IMG/VR virus record: IMGVR_UViG_3300031857_000328 | Coordinates: 1-47,975 of that record | Length of the DNA: 47,975 nt | Source: a virus | Strand: one strand, 5' to 3' | Part shown: piece after piece, positions 8,708-19,568 of the stretch | Position numbering within the stretch: the first letter of the stretch is position 1 | Layout: every line of letters begins with the position of its first letter | The notes under the pieces: generated by a model | What the model saw: only the letters and a program-made list of their open reading frames with translations | Database searches by the model: none | Told to the model about the DNA's origin: nothing | Position numbers and translations under genes: made by a program

Positions 8708-10581
8708 TGGCAAACGTACCTGATATAAAATATTATGATAAAGATTTTAGTACCTTAAAACAGGACTTAATCAATTATGCTAGAACATACTTCAAGAACA
8801 GTTATATGGACTTCAGTCCATCTGCTCCAGGTAATATGTTCATCGAAATGGCTGCTTATGTAGGTGATGTATTATCATTCTATGCTGATAATCAGTTACA
8901 AGAATCATTATTATTATACGCTCAAGAGAGAAAAAACATTATTGCTTTAGCTTATGCTTTAGGTTATAGACCTAAAGTAACAAAAACCGCTTCTGTTTTT
9001 CTAGATATATTTCAATTATTACCATCAACAGGAGCACCTAATTATAGACCTGATTGGAGATATGCTTTAAAAGTACAAAAAAATTCTTCTATTAGTTCTA
9101 TATCTAAACCTAATATTACATTTATAACTCAAGATTTAGTTGATTTTGGATTCTCATCTTCATTTGATCCAACAACTGTCACGCCATATCAATTTTTTAC
9201 AGGTACTTCAAATATACAATATTACTTAGTTAAAAAACAAGTTGAAGCTGTATCTGGACAAATCAAAACAACTACATTTGCTTTTGGTAATCCTGAACAA
9301 TTTCCAACTGTTGAGATAGTTGATAATAATATTATTGAGGTAATGCAAATAACAGATAGTGATAATAATACTTGGTATGAGGTACCGTATTTAGCTCAAG
9401 ATACAATATTTGATGAGTCGCTTAACTTACCTGTAAATGAACCTAACTACTATAATGATGATGATAGTGCTCGTTTCTTATTACGTCTTAAAAAAGTAGA
9501 TAGACGTTTTGTCACTCGTTTCTCTGATGATAATACTTTACAATTAGAATTTGGTAGTGGAGTTACATCATCACCAGATGAAGTAATTATTCCAAACCCA
9601 GATAATGTTGGTTTAGGTTTAGTGGATGGAGTTGATAAAATGTTTATGGCTTATGATCCATCTAACTTCATGTACACTAATGAATATGGTATTGCTCCTT
9701 CAAATACTACTTTAACAGTAACCTACTTAGTAGGTGGTGGTATTGAAACTAACCTACCAGTGAATGATATTGGATTAAATCAAACTGTAGAGACTGATAT
9801 CAATTCATATAATTTAAATTCATCTATAGTTACCATAGTTAGAGATTCAGTTCGTTTTAACAATCCACAACCTTCATCAGGTGGTGGTCCTGGTGAATCA
9901 ATTGAAGAAATTCGTTTACAAACTTTAGCTAACTTTCCAACACAAAATAGAAACGTAACTAAAGCTGACTATTTAGTTCGTACTTTATCTTTACCTTCTA
10001 AATATGGTTATGTAAGCAAAGCTTATGTAGCACAAGATTATTTAGTAACTAATGATACAGATAGACAAAATTTTATCACAAGTAATCCATTAGCACTTTC
10101 AGTTTATATTTTATCAACTAATTTAGATGGTAAACTAACTAGAGCGTCTAATGCTATGAAACAGAATTTAAAAACATACTTATCATATAATAAGATGATG
10201 AGTGACGCTGTTATTATTAAAGATGCTTACTACGCTAATATTAAAGTTAATTTTGATATAACTGTATTACCAGCTTATAACTCACAAGAAATATTAACTA
10301 AATGTATTAATGTTTTAAAAGATTATTTTGATATATCTAAATGGCAAATAAACCAACCAGTTATTTATTCTGACATTTATAATTTAATTGGCGCTGTACA
10401 AGGTGTTCAATCAGTAATTAAAGTTGATATAAGTAACTTGGTAGGAGGTAATTATTCTCCTTACGGATATGATATTAAATCAGCTACAAAACAAGGTGTT
10501 GTATATCCATCAATTGATCCAATGATTTTTGAGGTAAGATATCCTGACACTGATATTTATGGTAGAGTAGTAACTTACTAA
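8707..10581 (+). CDS. 6: baseplate wedge protein, gp6-like
   Basis: Predicted gp6 homologue, whose dimers make the inner ring of the baseplate and pass the sheath-contraction signal. Length is 624 residues (T4 gp6 660). Typical features: an N-terminal DFSPSAPGNMFIEMAAYVGDVLSFYADNQ block (residues 37-65), the pattern seen in gp6/J-type proteins, then a beta-rich middle and a GGGPGESIEEIRLQTLANF block (about 396-414) with TKADYLVRTLSLPSKYGYV. The C-terminal part (KDYFDISKWQINQPVIYSDI) matches the baseplate-J-like domain. It directly follows gp25. Confidence 0.88.
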   Translation: MANVPDIKYYDKDFSTLKQDLINYARTYFKNSYMDFSPSAPGNMFIEMAAYVGDVLSFYADNQLQESLLLYAQERKNIIALAYALGYRPKVTKTASVFLDIFQLLPSTGAPNYRPDWRYALKVQKNSSISSISKPNITFITQDLVDFGFSSSFDPTTVTPYQFFTGTSNIQYYLVKKQVEAVSGQIKTTTFAFGNPEQFPTVEIVDNNIIEVMQITDSDNNTWYEVPYLAQDTIFDESLNLPVNEPNYYNDDDSARFLLRLKKVDRRFVTRFSDDNTLQLEFGSGVTSSPDEVIIPNPDNVGLGLVDGVDKMFMAYDPSNFMYTNEYGIAPSNTTLTVTYLVGGGIETNLPVNDIGLNQTVETDINSYNLNSSIVTIVRDSVRFNNPQPSSGGGPGESIEEIRLQTLANFPTQNRNVTKADYLVRTLSLPSKYGYVSKAYVAQDYLVTNDTDRQNFITSNPLALSVYILSTNLDGKLTRASNAMKQNLKTYLSYNKMMSDAVIIKDAYYANIKVNFDITVLPAYNSQEILTKCINVLKDYFDISKWQINQPVIYSDIYNLIGAVQGVQSVIKVDISNLVGGNYSPYGYDIKSATKQGVVYPSIDPMIFEVRYPDTDIYGRVVTY

Positions 10582-10591
10582 AAATTAAAAT

Positions 10592-11191
10592 ATGAATTTA
10601 GACAAATTAAAAGGACATGTTCCTGACAAAGTAATCGCCCAAATCCCAGGAGTAATGGAAAAATTCCAAATCAACACTCCACTACGTTTAGCTCACTTTT
10701 TAGCTCAATGTGGTCATGAATCAGGCGGATTCAGACTAACTAAAGAAAACTTAAACTACAGTGCTAAAGGTTTAGCAAATACATTTAAAAAATATTTCCC
10801 AACAGAAGCAGCCGCTGCATCATACGCTAGACAACCTGAAAAAATTGCCAACAAAGTATATGGTAATAGAATGGGTAATGGCCCTGAATCATCAGGTGAT
10901 GGCGCTAAATTCTGTGGTCGTGGTTACATCCAGTTAACAGGTAAAGATAACTACACAGCATTTGGTAAATCTATTAATGAAGACTTAACAAAAGACCCAA
11001 CATCAGTAGCAGACAAATATGCTTTATTATCAGCTGCTTGGTTCTTTAATAAAAATGGCTTACATAAGATAGCTGATGAAGGCGCTACTGACGCAGTTGT
11101 AACGAAAATTACTAAACGTGTTAATGGTGGTACTATTGGTTTAGCTGATCGTATTAAGCACTTTAAAGAATATCATCATTTATTAGCTTAA
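10592..11191 (+). CDS. GH19 chitinase-like endolysin
   Basis: Glycoside hydrolase family 19 enzyme, used by many phages of Gram-negative bacteria to cut the peptidoglycan glycan strand. Residues 33-57 hold the core HFLAQCGHESGGF with catalytic-acid candidate Glu43, followed by KENLNYSA (Glu52). The conserved GRGYIQLTGKDNY is at 109-121. The 199-residue protein has no signal peptide, so release would need a holin, or it acts from the virion: it sits inside the baseplate cluster, ten bases after gp6, so it could be a tail lysozyme rather than the lysis endolysin. No holin is adjacent. Confidence 0.88.
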   Translation: MNLDKLKGHVPDKVIAQIPGVMEKFQINTPLRLAHFLAQCGHESGGFRLTKENLNYSAKGLANTFKKYFPTEAAAASYARQPEKIANKVYGNRMGNGPESSGDGAKFCGRGYIQLTGKDNYTAFGKSINEDLTKDPTSVADKYALLSAAWFFNKNGLHKIADEGATDAVVTKITKRVNGGTIGLADRIKHFKEYHHLLA

Positions 11192-11208
11192 TCTCTGTGA
11201 TTATCCCA

Positions 11209-11216
11209 TATTTATA
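11209..11216 (+). promoter_or_regulatory. TATTTATA element before 11237
   Basis: Exact TATTTATA in a 45-base gap after the endolysin gene, 20 bases before the ATG. Spacing allows a short leader. Confidence 0.5.
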
Positions 11217-11236
11217 CTAGAATAATACTAATATAA

Positions 11237-12352
11237 ATGGGTGTTTACAAAATATTTCCTTCACAGGACACAACAATATACTCAGAGTATAATACTTTAA
11301 ATGCTGGGTTAGACTCTATATTAGACTTATCTAAGAATGAGTCTAACCTATATGCATCTTCATCAGTTAGTCGTGTCTTAATTAAATTTGATAACTCTGA
11401 CATAGCTGATGCTATTTCTAAATCAGGAGCAAATTTCACAGCCTCTTTAAAACTATATAATGCTCATGTTGAGAGTATTCCAACTAACTTTAATATAGAA
11501 GTACACCCAATCTATGAAAGTTGGGACATGGGTACAGGTAGATTTTCAAATGTACCTGTTACAACAGATGGTGCTAGTTGGAGGTATAGAAACTCAAACC
11601 AAACGAATATTTGGACAACAACAGGCTTACCAACAGGCGTAACTTCATCTTATTACTTACCAGCAAATGGTGGTGCTAACTGGTATACATCTTCTGTTAC
11701 TCAATCATTTAATTATTTTTCAACTAAAGATATTGATGTTAATGTTACTAGATTTGTAGGTTGGTGGACAGGAAGTGTTATTAATAACAATGGATTCATT
11801 ATTATGAACAGTATGTCAGCTTCAGCTACAGGTACTGGTTCATTTGAATTTGATCCTAATTATATATACACATTTAATTTCTTCTCAAGAGACACTAACA
11901 CTATTTACCCACCAAGCTTGGAGTTTAAATGGAATGATAGTACATTCAACACAGCATCAAGCGTGTTTATTACTGATGAACAAATAAACATAGCTATTGA
12001 AAATAATAAAAATATTTTCTATGATAATGAATATGTAAAGTTTAGAGTATATGCTAGAGAAAAATACCCACCACGTATTTATGCTACAACTAGTCTTTAT
12101 AAGTATAATAAATGCCTACCAGTTACTTCATACTATTCTATTATAGATTTAAATACCAACTTGAAAATAGTTGATTTCGATGATGTAGCCACTAAATTAA
12201 GTATTGATGGAACAAGCAGTTTCTTCAGACTATATATGAATGGCTTAGAACCAGATCGTTATTATAAAATACAAATTAAGTCTATCATTGATGGTGGTAC
12301 TTATATTTTTGATGATGATTATTATTTTAAAGTAATGCAAACTGTTGAGTAA
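11237..12352 (+). CDS. beta-rich virion structural protein (DNRLRE-like start)
   Basis: A 371-residue protein. The first ~190 residues (YKIFPSQDTTIYSEYNTLNAG, then SRVLIKFD and SASLKLYNAHVES-like strands) resemble the DNRLRE jelly-roll family, a carbohydrate-binding-like sandwich also seen in phage structural proteins. The remainder is beta-rich with aromatic residues and no catalytic motif. It probably belongs to the outer baseplate. A TATTTATA element at 11209-11216 lies 20 bases before the ATG and begins a new unit after the endolysin. It overlaps the next start (GTAATGG). Confidence 0.55.
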   Translation: MGVYKIFPSQDTTIYSEYNTLNAGLDSILDLSKNESNLYASSSVSRVLIKFDNSDIADAISKSGANFTASLKLYNAHVESIPTNFNIEVHPIYESWDMGTGRFSNVPVTTDGASWRYRNSNQTNIWTTTGLPTGVTSSYYLPANGGANWYTSSVTQSFNYFSTKDIDVNVTRFVGWWTGSVINNNGFIIMNSMSASATGTGSFEFDPNYIYTFNFFSRDTNTIYPPSLEFKWNDSTFNTASSVFITDEQINIAIENNKNIFYDNEYVKFRVYAREKYPPRIYATTSLYKYNKCLPVTSYYSIIDLNTNLKIVDFDDVATKLSIDGTSSFFRLYMNGLEPDRYYKIQIKSIIDGGTYIFDDDYYFKVMQTVE

Positions 12353-12720
12353 TGGATGAAAATTTAATTATTCCTGATTCTACTAGTATAGCTAAAACAA
12401 TATATGACTTAAATGAGTTTAATAATGTTGTTGATACTAGTTTCTCAGAATTAGCAGTCACTACTAATCCTGATGATGTTAATGTACAACCTGATTTAAA
12501 TGTTGATCAATTTTTTGTTGAATATGATAATTTATATTACCAAATTCCTCCTACAGGTTCAGTTCAATCTCATCTTGAATTAGCTGGTAGAAGCTTAGAA
12601 GCAGTTGGTATATCATTAGATGATTTACAAAGCGAAATTGAAATTTTAAGAACTGAAAATATTGATTTAAAAAATCAAATAATTGTTTTATCTCAAACTA
12701 ACCTTGGAACTTTAGCATAA
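12352..12720 (+). CDS. small acidic virion-associated protein with C-terminal coiled coil
   Basis: 122 residues, strongly acidic. Residues about 83-115 (LEAVGISLDDLQSEIEILRT and on to IVLSQT) form a predicted coiled coil with leucine/isoleucine heptads, suggesting trimerisation or binding to the giant neighbour. No known family recognised. It is translationally coupled to the preceding gene and separated by one base from the 1670-residue protein, so it is probably an accessory or chaperone-like part of the same substructure. Confidence 0.5.
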   Translation: MDENLIIPDSTSIAKTIYDLNEFNNVVDTSFSELAVTTNPDDVNVQPDLNVDQFFVEYDNLYYQIPPTGSVQSHLELAGRSLEAVGISLDDLQSEIEILRTENIDLKNQIIVLSQTNLGTLA

Positions 12721-12721
12721 T

Positions 12722-15700
12722 ATGGCTACAACATATACACGAATATTAAACAATAATAATATCCTATCAGGATCTTTAGAAGGCCAAGTTTTGACCAAAG
12801 ACATGACTAGAAACTTTGTCTTCAATAGTGATGACTATGTTGAAATGCATGTCTTTGACCCAGCTAATAAATTAATATATTCAATACCTAACTTTAAAGG
12901 ATATAATATTCCTGGCATACCAGCTTCAAATAATTTTTTAGCTGTACAAGAATTGATATTCAACCCAGGAAAAGATTTAACAAATTTAGGTGTTAGAACA
13001 GGTAAATATAGAACAGTCTATAATGTTTTAAGACCAAAAATTGTTTTTAGTTCATCTGAGACCTTTTTTATTAAAGAAATATCTCCAAGTAGAAAGGAAA
13101 TTCGCTTAAGAACAGGTAATCTAACCAATGAAGAAATACAAACTCAGACTTATAATTTTATAAATGAAATTCAAGGTGCTGGTTATTTTAAAGAATACTA
13201 TTTAAATTTTGGTGAGAATAAGTTTATACCATTTGTAAATGTAGCTTTAGATTTAGGTCCAACTACAACAGTAATTGATCCTGTAACTAGAGTTGCTACA
13301 TCTGCTTTAACAGGACAACCAACAATACTAGTTAAACTATTAGATCCATTACCTGTAAATTATCAGGTAAATGACTCATTATCAGTAGTTGATTTCTTAT
13401 CAAATCCTATTGAGTATGATGTTTCAATGACTGTTGATCCTATACCTGTCACATTTCCTACTCTGCGTGGTCCTAACTTTGATTTAGATTTAGATAATTT
13501 AAGAGTAGGTCCTACACCGTATTTTAACTTTAATCAAATTACTAGTTCACAAGCATCATTTGGTCCATTACAAGAATTACTTGGTCAATTAAGTGCTTCA
13601 AATTTTGCTATTAATGTTGATTATGCTACTTATGAAGACTTTGTTCACTTCTCTTCTGCGGCTCGTAGATTAGAAGGATTCCAATATAAATTAAACAGAA
13701 TTGAATTTTTCACTTCTGCTAGTGCGTCATTAAATGGTCTTATAGATCCAATTTCAGTAACTCAATCTGTAAACTATCAAAATAGTTTAAATGGTACAAT
13801 CCAAAGTTTTGATGGATATGAGCAATACTTATATTATAATTCAAGTTCATATGCTTGGCCAAAACAAAACTCTGTTAAACCGTTTGTAAATTATTCTGTT
13901 TCTTCTTCTCAAGCAGTGGTTTGGTATAGTAGTAGTTTTGAATCTGCTTCATTGTATGACGATAATAATCAGAACTATTTGCTTTACGCTGTACCTGGTT
14001 ATGTAAATGAAAATACAGATAATGAGTCATTGTTTAAGTTTATCTCTTCAATGGGTCAAATGTTTGATGATGTTTGGATTCATATTAAAGCACTTTCAGA
14101 CTTATATAAAACTAAAAATGCTCTAAATCAAGGTATATCTAAAGACTTAGTGTACTTTGCTTTACAATCAATGGGTATTGATGTTTATACTGATGAAGAT
14201 GGAACAAATGTATTTAAATATCTTTATGGTATTAGTCCTGATGGTAGTTATAAGCCTATAACAGGTTCATATGATACTTTAGTTAGTGCGTCTAATTATC
14301 AATTATCAGGACAAGACTTACAAAAAGGTATATACAAACGTATGTACCATAACTTACCTTTATTACTTAAAGCTAAAGGTACAAATAGATTCATTCAATA
14401 CTTAAACACTATATTTGGTGTTCCTAGTACTGTAATGAGTTATCTTGAATATGGTGGTGTAGATAAAGTAACATCTTCATTTGAATATGAATTTGATAGA
14501 TTCACTTATGCTTTAGATGTTAGTGGTTCTAATACTATACGTGTACCTTGGACTTACACTTCACAAAGTGCTGTAAGAACAACTTTCACAGACATAGTAC
14601 CTAATGGTGTTGAATTTAGATTTAAAGCATTCCCAACAAGTAGCTTTACTACTCAATCATTATTTCATAGTGGTTCTGATGTACAATTTAATTTATTATA
14701 TGCTCCAACAGCATCTGATAACTCAATATACTCAGGTAGTACAGGCCAGTTTGGATATTTCCAATTTAAATTAGGTTCAAATTCAGTAACTTCATCTACT
14801 ATACCTGTTTATTATACAGGATCAAATAGTGACTCTGATGCTGATACTGATTGGTTTACTGTATTAGTACAAAGAAGAAATCCTAATTTAAGAGTAGGAC
14901 AAACAAGTACTTCTCAAACATATGAATTCTTTGTTAAGAGTAATGTTTGGGGAGAAATAGGACATAAAACAAGTGCTAGTTTAACTACAACTACTGACAA
15001 CATATTATGGTACCGTGAAGGTGCTATGACATTTGGAGGTGGATCTAATCCATTTAGTGGTTCATTACAAGAATTAAGATTATGGTCTAACTATGTATCT
15101 GAATCTGTATTTGACTCTCATGTATTAAATCCTGAATCAATTGAAGGTAATACTTATAGTTCTTCATTCTCTGATTTAACAGCTAGATGGCCATTAGGTA
15201 ATAACCTATACACTTATAATCACAATACAACTACAACTGTAGCTTCTGTAGCCCCAGATTTAACAATTCAATCTTGGACTGCTACATTTGCTAACTTCTT
15301 AAATAAAAATAACTACACATCATTTACAGAAACATATTATGCTGATGTTGCTAACTCAGGATATGCTAACCCAGTAACTGATAAAGTAAGAATATACAGT
15401 GGAAGTACTTATGGTAATTTATTATTACCAAATAAGAGTATTGAAATACAACCTACAATTCCTTTAACTAAGGATATTCATATACTTGATGCTAGTTTAT
15501 CTCCACAAGATGAAATTGACAGAGCTATTATAGCAGCGTTTGGTTCATCTTATAACATGGATGATATTATTGGTAATCCTGCTACAGGTTCATATCAATT
15601 TTTACAACCATTACAATCTGAGTTCTTTAAGAAATTTGTAAACAAATACAACTATAAAGACTTTATTCGTTTAATTGAGTTTTTCCATAACTCATTATTT

Positions 15701-17734
15701 AGAACACTTAAAGACTTTACACCTGCTAGAACTAACTTATCTACAGGTATTGTTATTAAACCTCACTTACTTGAAAGACCAGTAGTATATAGACCTGAAC
15801 CTGAAATTTATAACTTAGAATATAGTCAATCTATTGATACTGCTTTTATAACAGCTAGTAATGGTGGTGATTATAGTCAATCAATTTATGGGTATACAGT
15901 AGAAGGCAAATTAGGTCCTGTGTCTATGACATCAGATGCTAGAGACTTCTTTACAGGTGTTTTCCCAAGTGGAACACTTGATACATTTGTAGATCAATAT
16001 AATCCATTTACTTCTTATAGACCAACTAATACAAGTTCATATTCAGAATCAATTTGGAATTATGATTATAATCCATTATTGAATAATGTCTCTAATGTTG
16101 AGCAATCAAATATTAGACGTAAAGCAGAATATATTACTAGTGGAAGTAGATTTTTACAAATTTTAACTAGTGGTTCTATTCAAGATTTTACTTACACTTA
16201 TGCCCGTCACGCTAGACCAAGATTTATTGGTTCTCAAACTAATAGTACAAACTATAACTTCTTTGAGGATGATGATCTTAATTTATGGAGTGTTGGTTTA
16301 GGCCCATATGGTAGAAATGCTGTAATTGATAAAAACACAATTCAATTTGCTTTCTTCTCTGAAGCAGTAGCTACAGGATCATTCTTAATAGCTATGCCTG
16401 AGAGAACAAACATGTATATTAAATACTTAATTGACGCTTCAGGATCATTAACTGAATTAACTCAACGTAATTACAATATTGTTACAAATAAAGAACTTTG
16501 GAATTTATATCAAGTACAAAACATATTTAAACCAAGTGAAATTTATGATGAGCCTGGTATAGCTAATATCTCATTATTTGATAACCAAAATCCATCTAAT
16601 CAGAAATCTTTAGATGGTAATAAAGAAATATTTGATAGTGGATACAAATATGTTCCTACATTATGGAGAATAGCTCCTGGAGTAATCCAGAGTTATTATG
16701 TCCCATCAGGAATAAGTAGTGTACCTGCTTTAAATAGAGCTAACTTTACAAGTAATGTTACTGCGAGATTAGTGCAGCATTACCTATATAGAGAAACTAT
16801 TCTTGAAGGAACACTTTCATATACAGGAGGTGGAGTTTTACCATATGATGTTGATGTTGTATTTTATGTAAAAATGACACCTACATCTACTGGTAATGGA
16901 TTAACAAATCCTGACCCAAGAATCAATTCTGTATCCCATGGTTACTATGCCTTTTATTATGGAGTTGTTCCTGTTTCTGCTACAATGAGAGCAGGTACTA
17001 ATTCAGTTAGTTGGAGAGTTGATTGTGGGTCAAATATAGGAAATGTTAATGGAGGAACACCTCCTGTTGTCATATTTAGTGTTAAACCATCATCTGGTAT
17101 AGCGTCAGGATTTGCTTTTTCAGATAGAGATCAAAACTCATGGTTAACAGTTCATTCTGAATCTACAGTTACTGGTTATGAACCAACCAATATTGTATCA
17201 TGCTCAGCACAGATGGCTCTCTATTATAATAGCAATTTTTATTTTTCAGGTAGTAGTATTTCAAACCCTTCCACTCCAACTGAAATAGATAAATTAAATA
17301 ATGTTTATAATAGATTTACCATTCCAGAGCTTCCATTTTCATTAACACCTGGAGATGTTGTAAGATTTGATAGTACAGGTTCAGCAATAACTGAAACATC
17401 ATTTCCAACTTACACATTTAAACCAGTTAATGAGTATACAATTCTTGAAGTATCACTTGCTAGTACTACTGGTCCATTAATATTTAAACTTGATAGAAAT
17501 GTGGACTCCGCAGTTACTTCCAGTAGATTTGGTAGAATTGATCGTTATGTATTTTCTAAAAAAATACCTGATGAAACTAATATTGTAGTTGAACATACTA
17601 AATCTATAGGTCCAACTTCTGGTGGAATTATTAAGAAAAATAATTTAAAACTAGAAATAGATGATAATATAGCTAATATTGTTAGTGAACTTAAGAGTAA
17701 GATATTTAGTACTATTTTAACTTTAGGAAACTAA
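12722..17734 (+). CDS. giant tail/baseplate structural protein with LamG-like domain
   Basis: At 1670 residues this is the largest protein in the window. The N-terminal ~400 residues are beta-rich; the middle (about 440-560: SLFKFISSMGQMFDDVWIHI, then YKRMYHNLPLLLKAKGTNRF) is helical and looks like a wedge-type structural core. Residues about 625-805 form a concanavalin-A/LamG-like sandwich (GVEFRFKAFP, then FSGSLQELRLWSNYVSES), a glycan- or protein-binding fold. The C-terminal ~350 residues are Ser/Thr/Gly-rich strands. It probably occupies the place of gp7/gp10-type outer wedge or fibre-attachment protein, but I cannot assign a T4 counterpart. No protease or glycosidase motif was seen. Confidence 0.65.
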   Translation: MATTYTRILNNNNILSGSLEGQVLTKDMTRNFVFNSDDYVEMHVFDPANKLIYSIPNFKGYNIPGIPASNNFLAVQELIFNPGKDLTNLGVRTGKYRTVYNVLRPKIVFSSSETFFIKEISPSRKEIRLRTGNLTNEEIQTQTYNFINEIQGAGYFKEYYLNFGENKFIPFVNVALDLGPTTTVIDPVTRVATSALTGQPTILVKLLDPLPVNYQVNDSLSVVDFLSNPIEYDVSMTVDPIPVTFPTLRGPNFDLDLDNLRVGPTPYFNFNQITSSQASFGPLQELLGQLSASNFAINVDYATYEDFVHFSSAARRLEGFQYKLNRIEFFTSASASLNGLIDPISVTQSVNYQNSLNGTIQSFDGYEQYLYYNSSSYAWPKQNSVKPFVNYSVSSSQAVVWYSSSFESASLYDDNNQNYLLYAVPGYVNENTDNESLFKFISSMGQMFDDVWIHIKALSDLYKTKNALNQGISKDLVYFALQSMGIDVYTDEDGTNVFKYLYGISPDGSYKPITGSYDTLVSASNYQLSGQDLQKGIYKRMYHNLPLLLKAKGTNRFIQYLNTIFGVPSTVMSYLEYGGVDKVTSSFEYEFDRFTYALDVSGSNTIRVPWTYTSQSAVRTTFTDIVPNGVEFRFKAFPTSSFTTQSLFHSGSDVQFNLLYAPTASDNSIYSGSTGQFGYFQFKLGSNSVTSSTIPVYYTGSNSDSDADTDWFTVLVQRRNPNLRVGQTSTSQTYEFFVKSNVWGEIGHKTSASLTTTTDNILWYREGAMTFGGGSNPFSGSLQELRLWSNYVSESVFDSHVLNPESIEGNTYSSSFSDLTARWPLGNNLYTYNHNTTTTVASVAPDLTIQSWTATFANFLNKNNYTSFTETYYADVANSGYANPVTDKVRIYSGSTYGNLLLPNKSIEIQPTIPLTKDIHILDASLSPQDEIDRAIIAAFGSSYNMDDIIGNPATGSYQFLQPLQSEFFKKFVNKYNYKDFIRLIEFFHNSLFRTLKDFTPARTNLSTGIVIKPHLLERPVVYRPEPEIYNLEYSQSIDTAFITASNGGDYSQSIYGYTVEGKLGPVSMTSDARDFFTGVFPSGTLDTFVDQYNPFTSYRPTNTSSYSESIWNYDYNPLLNNVSNVEQSNIRRKAEYITSGSRFLQILTSGSIQDFTYTYARHARPRFIGSQTNSTNYNFFEDDDLNLWSVGLGPYGRNAVIDKNTIQFAFFSEAVATGSFLIAMPERTNMYIKYLIDASGSLTELTQRNYNIVTNKELWNLYQVQNIFKPSEIYDEPGIANISLFDNQNPSNQKSLDGNKEIFDSGYKYVPTLWRIAPGVIQSYYVPSGISSVPALNRANFTSNVTARLVQHYLYRETILEGTLSYTGGGVLPYDVDVVFYVKMTPTSTGNGLTNPDPRINSVSHGYYAFYYGVVPVSATMRAGTNSVSWRVDCGSNIGNVNGGTPPVVIFSVKPSSGIASGFAFSDRDQNSWLTVHSESTVTGYEPTNIVSCSAQMALYYNSNFYFSGSSISNPSTPTEIDKLNNVYNRFTIPELPFSLTPGDVVRFDSTGSAITETSFPTYTFKPVNEYTILEVSLASTTGPLIFKLDRNVDSAVTSSRFGRIDRYVFSKKIPDETNIVVEHTKSIGPTSGGIIKKNNLKLEIDDNIANIVSELKSKIFSTILTLGN

Positions 17735-17761
17735 TTTAGTAACAAATTTAACACATTAATA

Positions 17762-17769
17762 TATTTATA
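17762..17769 (+). promoter_or_regulatory. TATTTATA element before 17788
   Basis: Exact TATTTATA within ATTAATATATTTATATAA, 18 bases before the ATG, in the gap after the giant structural gene. The site at 30319 shares the ATTAATATATTTATATA context. Confidence 0.55.
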
Positions 17770-17787
17770 TAAAACAACATAGTTAAA

Positions 17788-18456
17788 ATGGCGTATTTAA
17801 ATAACCAGTATGTAACAATAGATGCGGTCTTAACAAAGAAGGGCCGTGAATTGTTAGCGCGTAATGATGGTTCATTCCAAATTACACAATTTGCATTGTC
17901 TGATGATGAAATTGATTATACTCTATATAATCCAAACCATCCATCAGGTTCCGCTTTCTTTGGTGAAGCGATTGAAGCAATGCCTTTATTAGAAGCTTTT
18001 GTTGACGAAACACAGTCAATGAAATATAAGTTAGTAACTTTACCTCGTGGTACTTCTAAGTTACCTGTATTGAATCTTGGTTTAGCAGCTGTTAGTTTAC
18101 GCCAAGCATCAGCTATTAATATTACTCCACAAACGTTAAACTACTTAGGGGCTACAACAACAATTGAGCCTTCAGGTTATATGATGACTGTGGGAGACTC
18201 AAGATTATTAAGTACATTCACTGGTGCTGGAATTGATACAACTGGATTAAATTTAACTCAACCACTACCAAATTCAAGTGGTGCTAGTTTATCTAAGAGT
18301 CAAATTGGTACATCTTTTTCATTAATAGGTACTACCACAAACGTTTTATTCCCAACAACAGCTAAAGCTGGTGATCCAATCACCACCACTATAACTGTTA
18401 TGGGTAGAGACAGTGGAGCTAGAATTACTATTCCTTTATCATTAATTAAAACCTAA
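17788..18456 (+). CDS. conserved virion structural protein
   Basis: A 222-residue protein whose start, AVLTKKGRELLARNDGSFQI followed by TQFALSDDEIDYTLY, is a pattern I associate with conserved structural proteins of marine T4-like phages. The LTKKGR-LLA...F.I..FAL.DDEIDY block (residues 13-45) is the best landmark. The C-terminal half is Thr/Ser-rich beta sequence. Preceded by the element at 17762-17769, 18 bases before the ATG, and by a 53-base AT-rich gap. Exact virion location unknown. Confidence 0.6.
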   Translation: MAYLNNQYVTIDAVLTKKGRELLARNDGSFQITQFALSDDEIDYTLYNPNHPSGSAFFGEAIEAMPLLEAFVDETQSMKYKLVTLPRGTSKLPVLNLGLAAVSLRQASAINITPQTLNYLGATTTIEPSGYMMTVGDSRLLSTFTGAGIDTTGLNLTQPLPNSSGASLSKSQIGTSFSLIGTTTNVLFPTTAKAGDPITTTITVMGRDSGARITIPLSLIKT

Positions 18457-18463
18457 TTAACAT

Positions 18464-19558
18464 ATGTCTTTTGGAGCATACCAACCTGAAGATCAGGTAC
18501 TAAGTTCAGACGTTCTTGTAGCCCCTATGTGGAGTGGAAACACTACTCAGTTGACCACTTTCTTTAGTTGGTCATTACAAGAATCAACTAATCCACAAGG
18601 TAAATTTTATCTTAATGTATTTAAAGATAATATTAACCTACCAGCTAGTCAGAGCGCTGAGACTCAATTCTCAATAGCTTACGGCCATTACGCCGGCTCA
18701 GGTTCAGCTTACTTTAATCCTTTAGTACCAGATAAAACCCCAACAAGAGATATCTATGGTCAATATAGATCATTAATCTTTGGTGATGAAAATTCATCAT
18801 TTACTTTTGGTTCAAATACTTCATCTGGATCAAGAGATATTATTGTTATATCTGTAGCTAGATCTCGCTTTAAAGAGTCATTTAATCCTGGTTCTTTCTT
18901 CTTACGTATTACAAGTGGTAGCTCACCAGTATCAATTGGTTTAGTAGATGATTCTACAGTAGCAACAACTTCAACATATGTTGGAACATCTCGTGTTTAT
19001 CAGTTATTAAGTGGTTCTTATAACCCAAATACTCAAACAACTGTTCCATCTTCTTCTAATTATACAGTTAGTGGTTCTTATGGTATGATTATTCCTGATG
19101 AAGGATTAATCATCTTAAACCCAAGAGCTTTAGCTTTACCAGTTGGTGCTTTAGGTGGAGTAGGAGCTATATTTAATGAATTTAGTTCATCTCAAGCAGC
19201 TGCTTTCTTTGGTCCAAATACTGTATACAATATTAATAACAGAATGATATTCCAGATGATTTCTTCATCTGCTGTTTCTCAATCATTGTTTAATTTACAA
19301 AGTTCAGAAACAATTTCATCTCGTTATTTCTTTACTCGTGTTAAAAATAGTGAATTTAATTACACATCAAACCCAACAGTAATTGATTCTAATGGTAATT
19401 TATTATATACATCATTAATTTATAACCCACAAACATTTATGACAAGTGTTGGTTTATATAATAATACTGGTGATTTATTAGCTGTTGCTAAATTAAATAA
19501 ACCATTGGTAAAAGATTTTACTAAAGAATTATTATTAAGAGTTAAATTAGACTTCTAA
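18464..19558 (+). CDS. predicted tail fibre/structural protein
   Basis: 364 residues of Ser/Thr/Gly/Asn-rich beta sequence. The N-terminus ([20 protein letters not shown]) is not recognised. The C-terminal ~75 residues ([12 protein letters not shown], then [21 protein letters not shown]) are related to the N-terminal domain of the protein at 21559-22467 (SEFSPYVTAVGLYND, ELLAIAKMS), so the two share a module. It is followed by the repeat-stalk adhesin genes, suggesting a common distal fibre or decoration structure. Confidence 0.55.
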   Translation: MSFGAYQPEDQVLSSDVLVAPMWSGNTTQLTTFFSWSLQESTNPQGKFYLNVFKDNINLPASQSAETQFSIAYGHYAGSGSAYFNPLVPDKTPTRDIYGQYRSLIFGDENSSFTFGSNTSSGSRDIIVISVARSRFKESFNPGSFFLRITSGSSPVSIGLVDDSTVATTSTYVGTSRVYQLLSGSYNPNTQTTVPSSSNYTVSGSYGMIIPDEGLIILNPRALALPVGALGGVGAIFNEFSSSQAAAFFGPNTVYNINNRMIFQMISSSAVSQSLFNLQSSETISSRYFFTRVKNSEFNYTSNPTVIDSNGNLLYTSLIYNPQTFMTSVGLYNNTGDLLAVAKLNKPLVKDFTKELLLRVKLDF

Positions 19559-19568
19559 TGTTACGCCC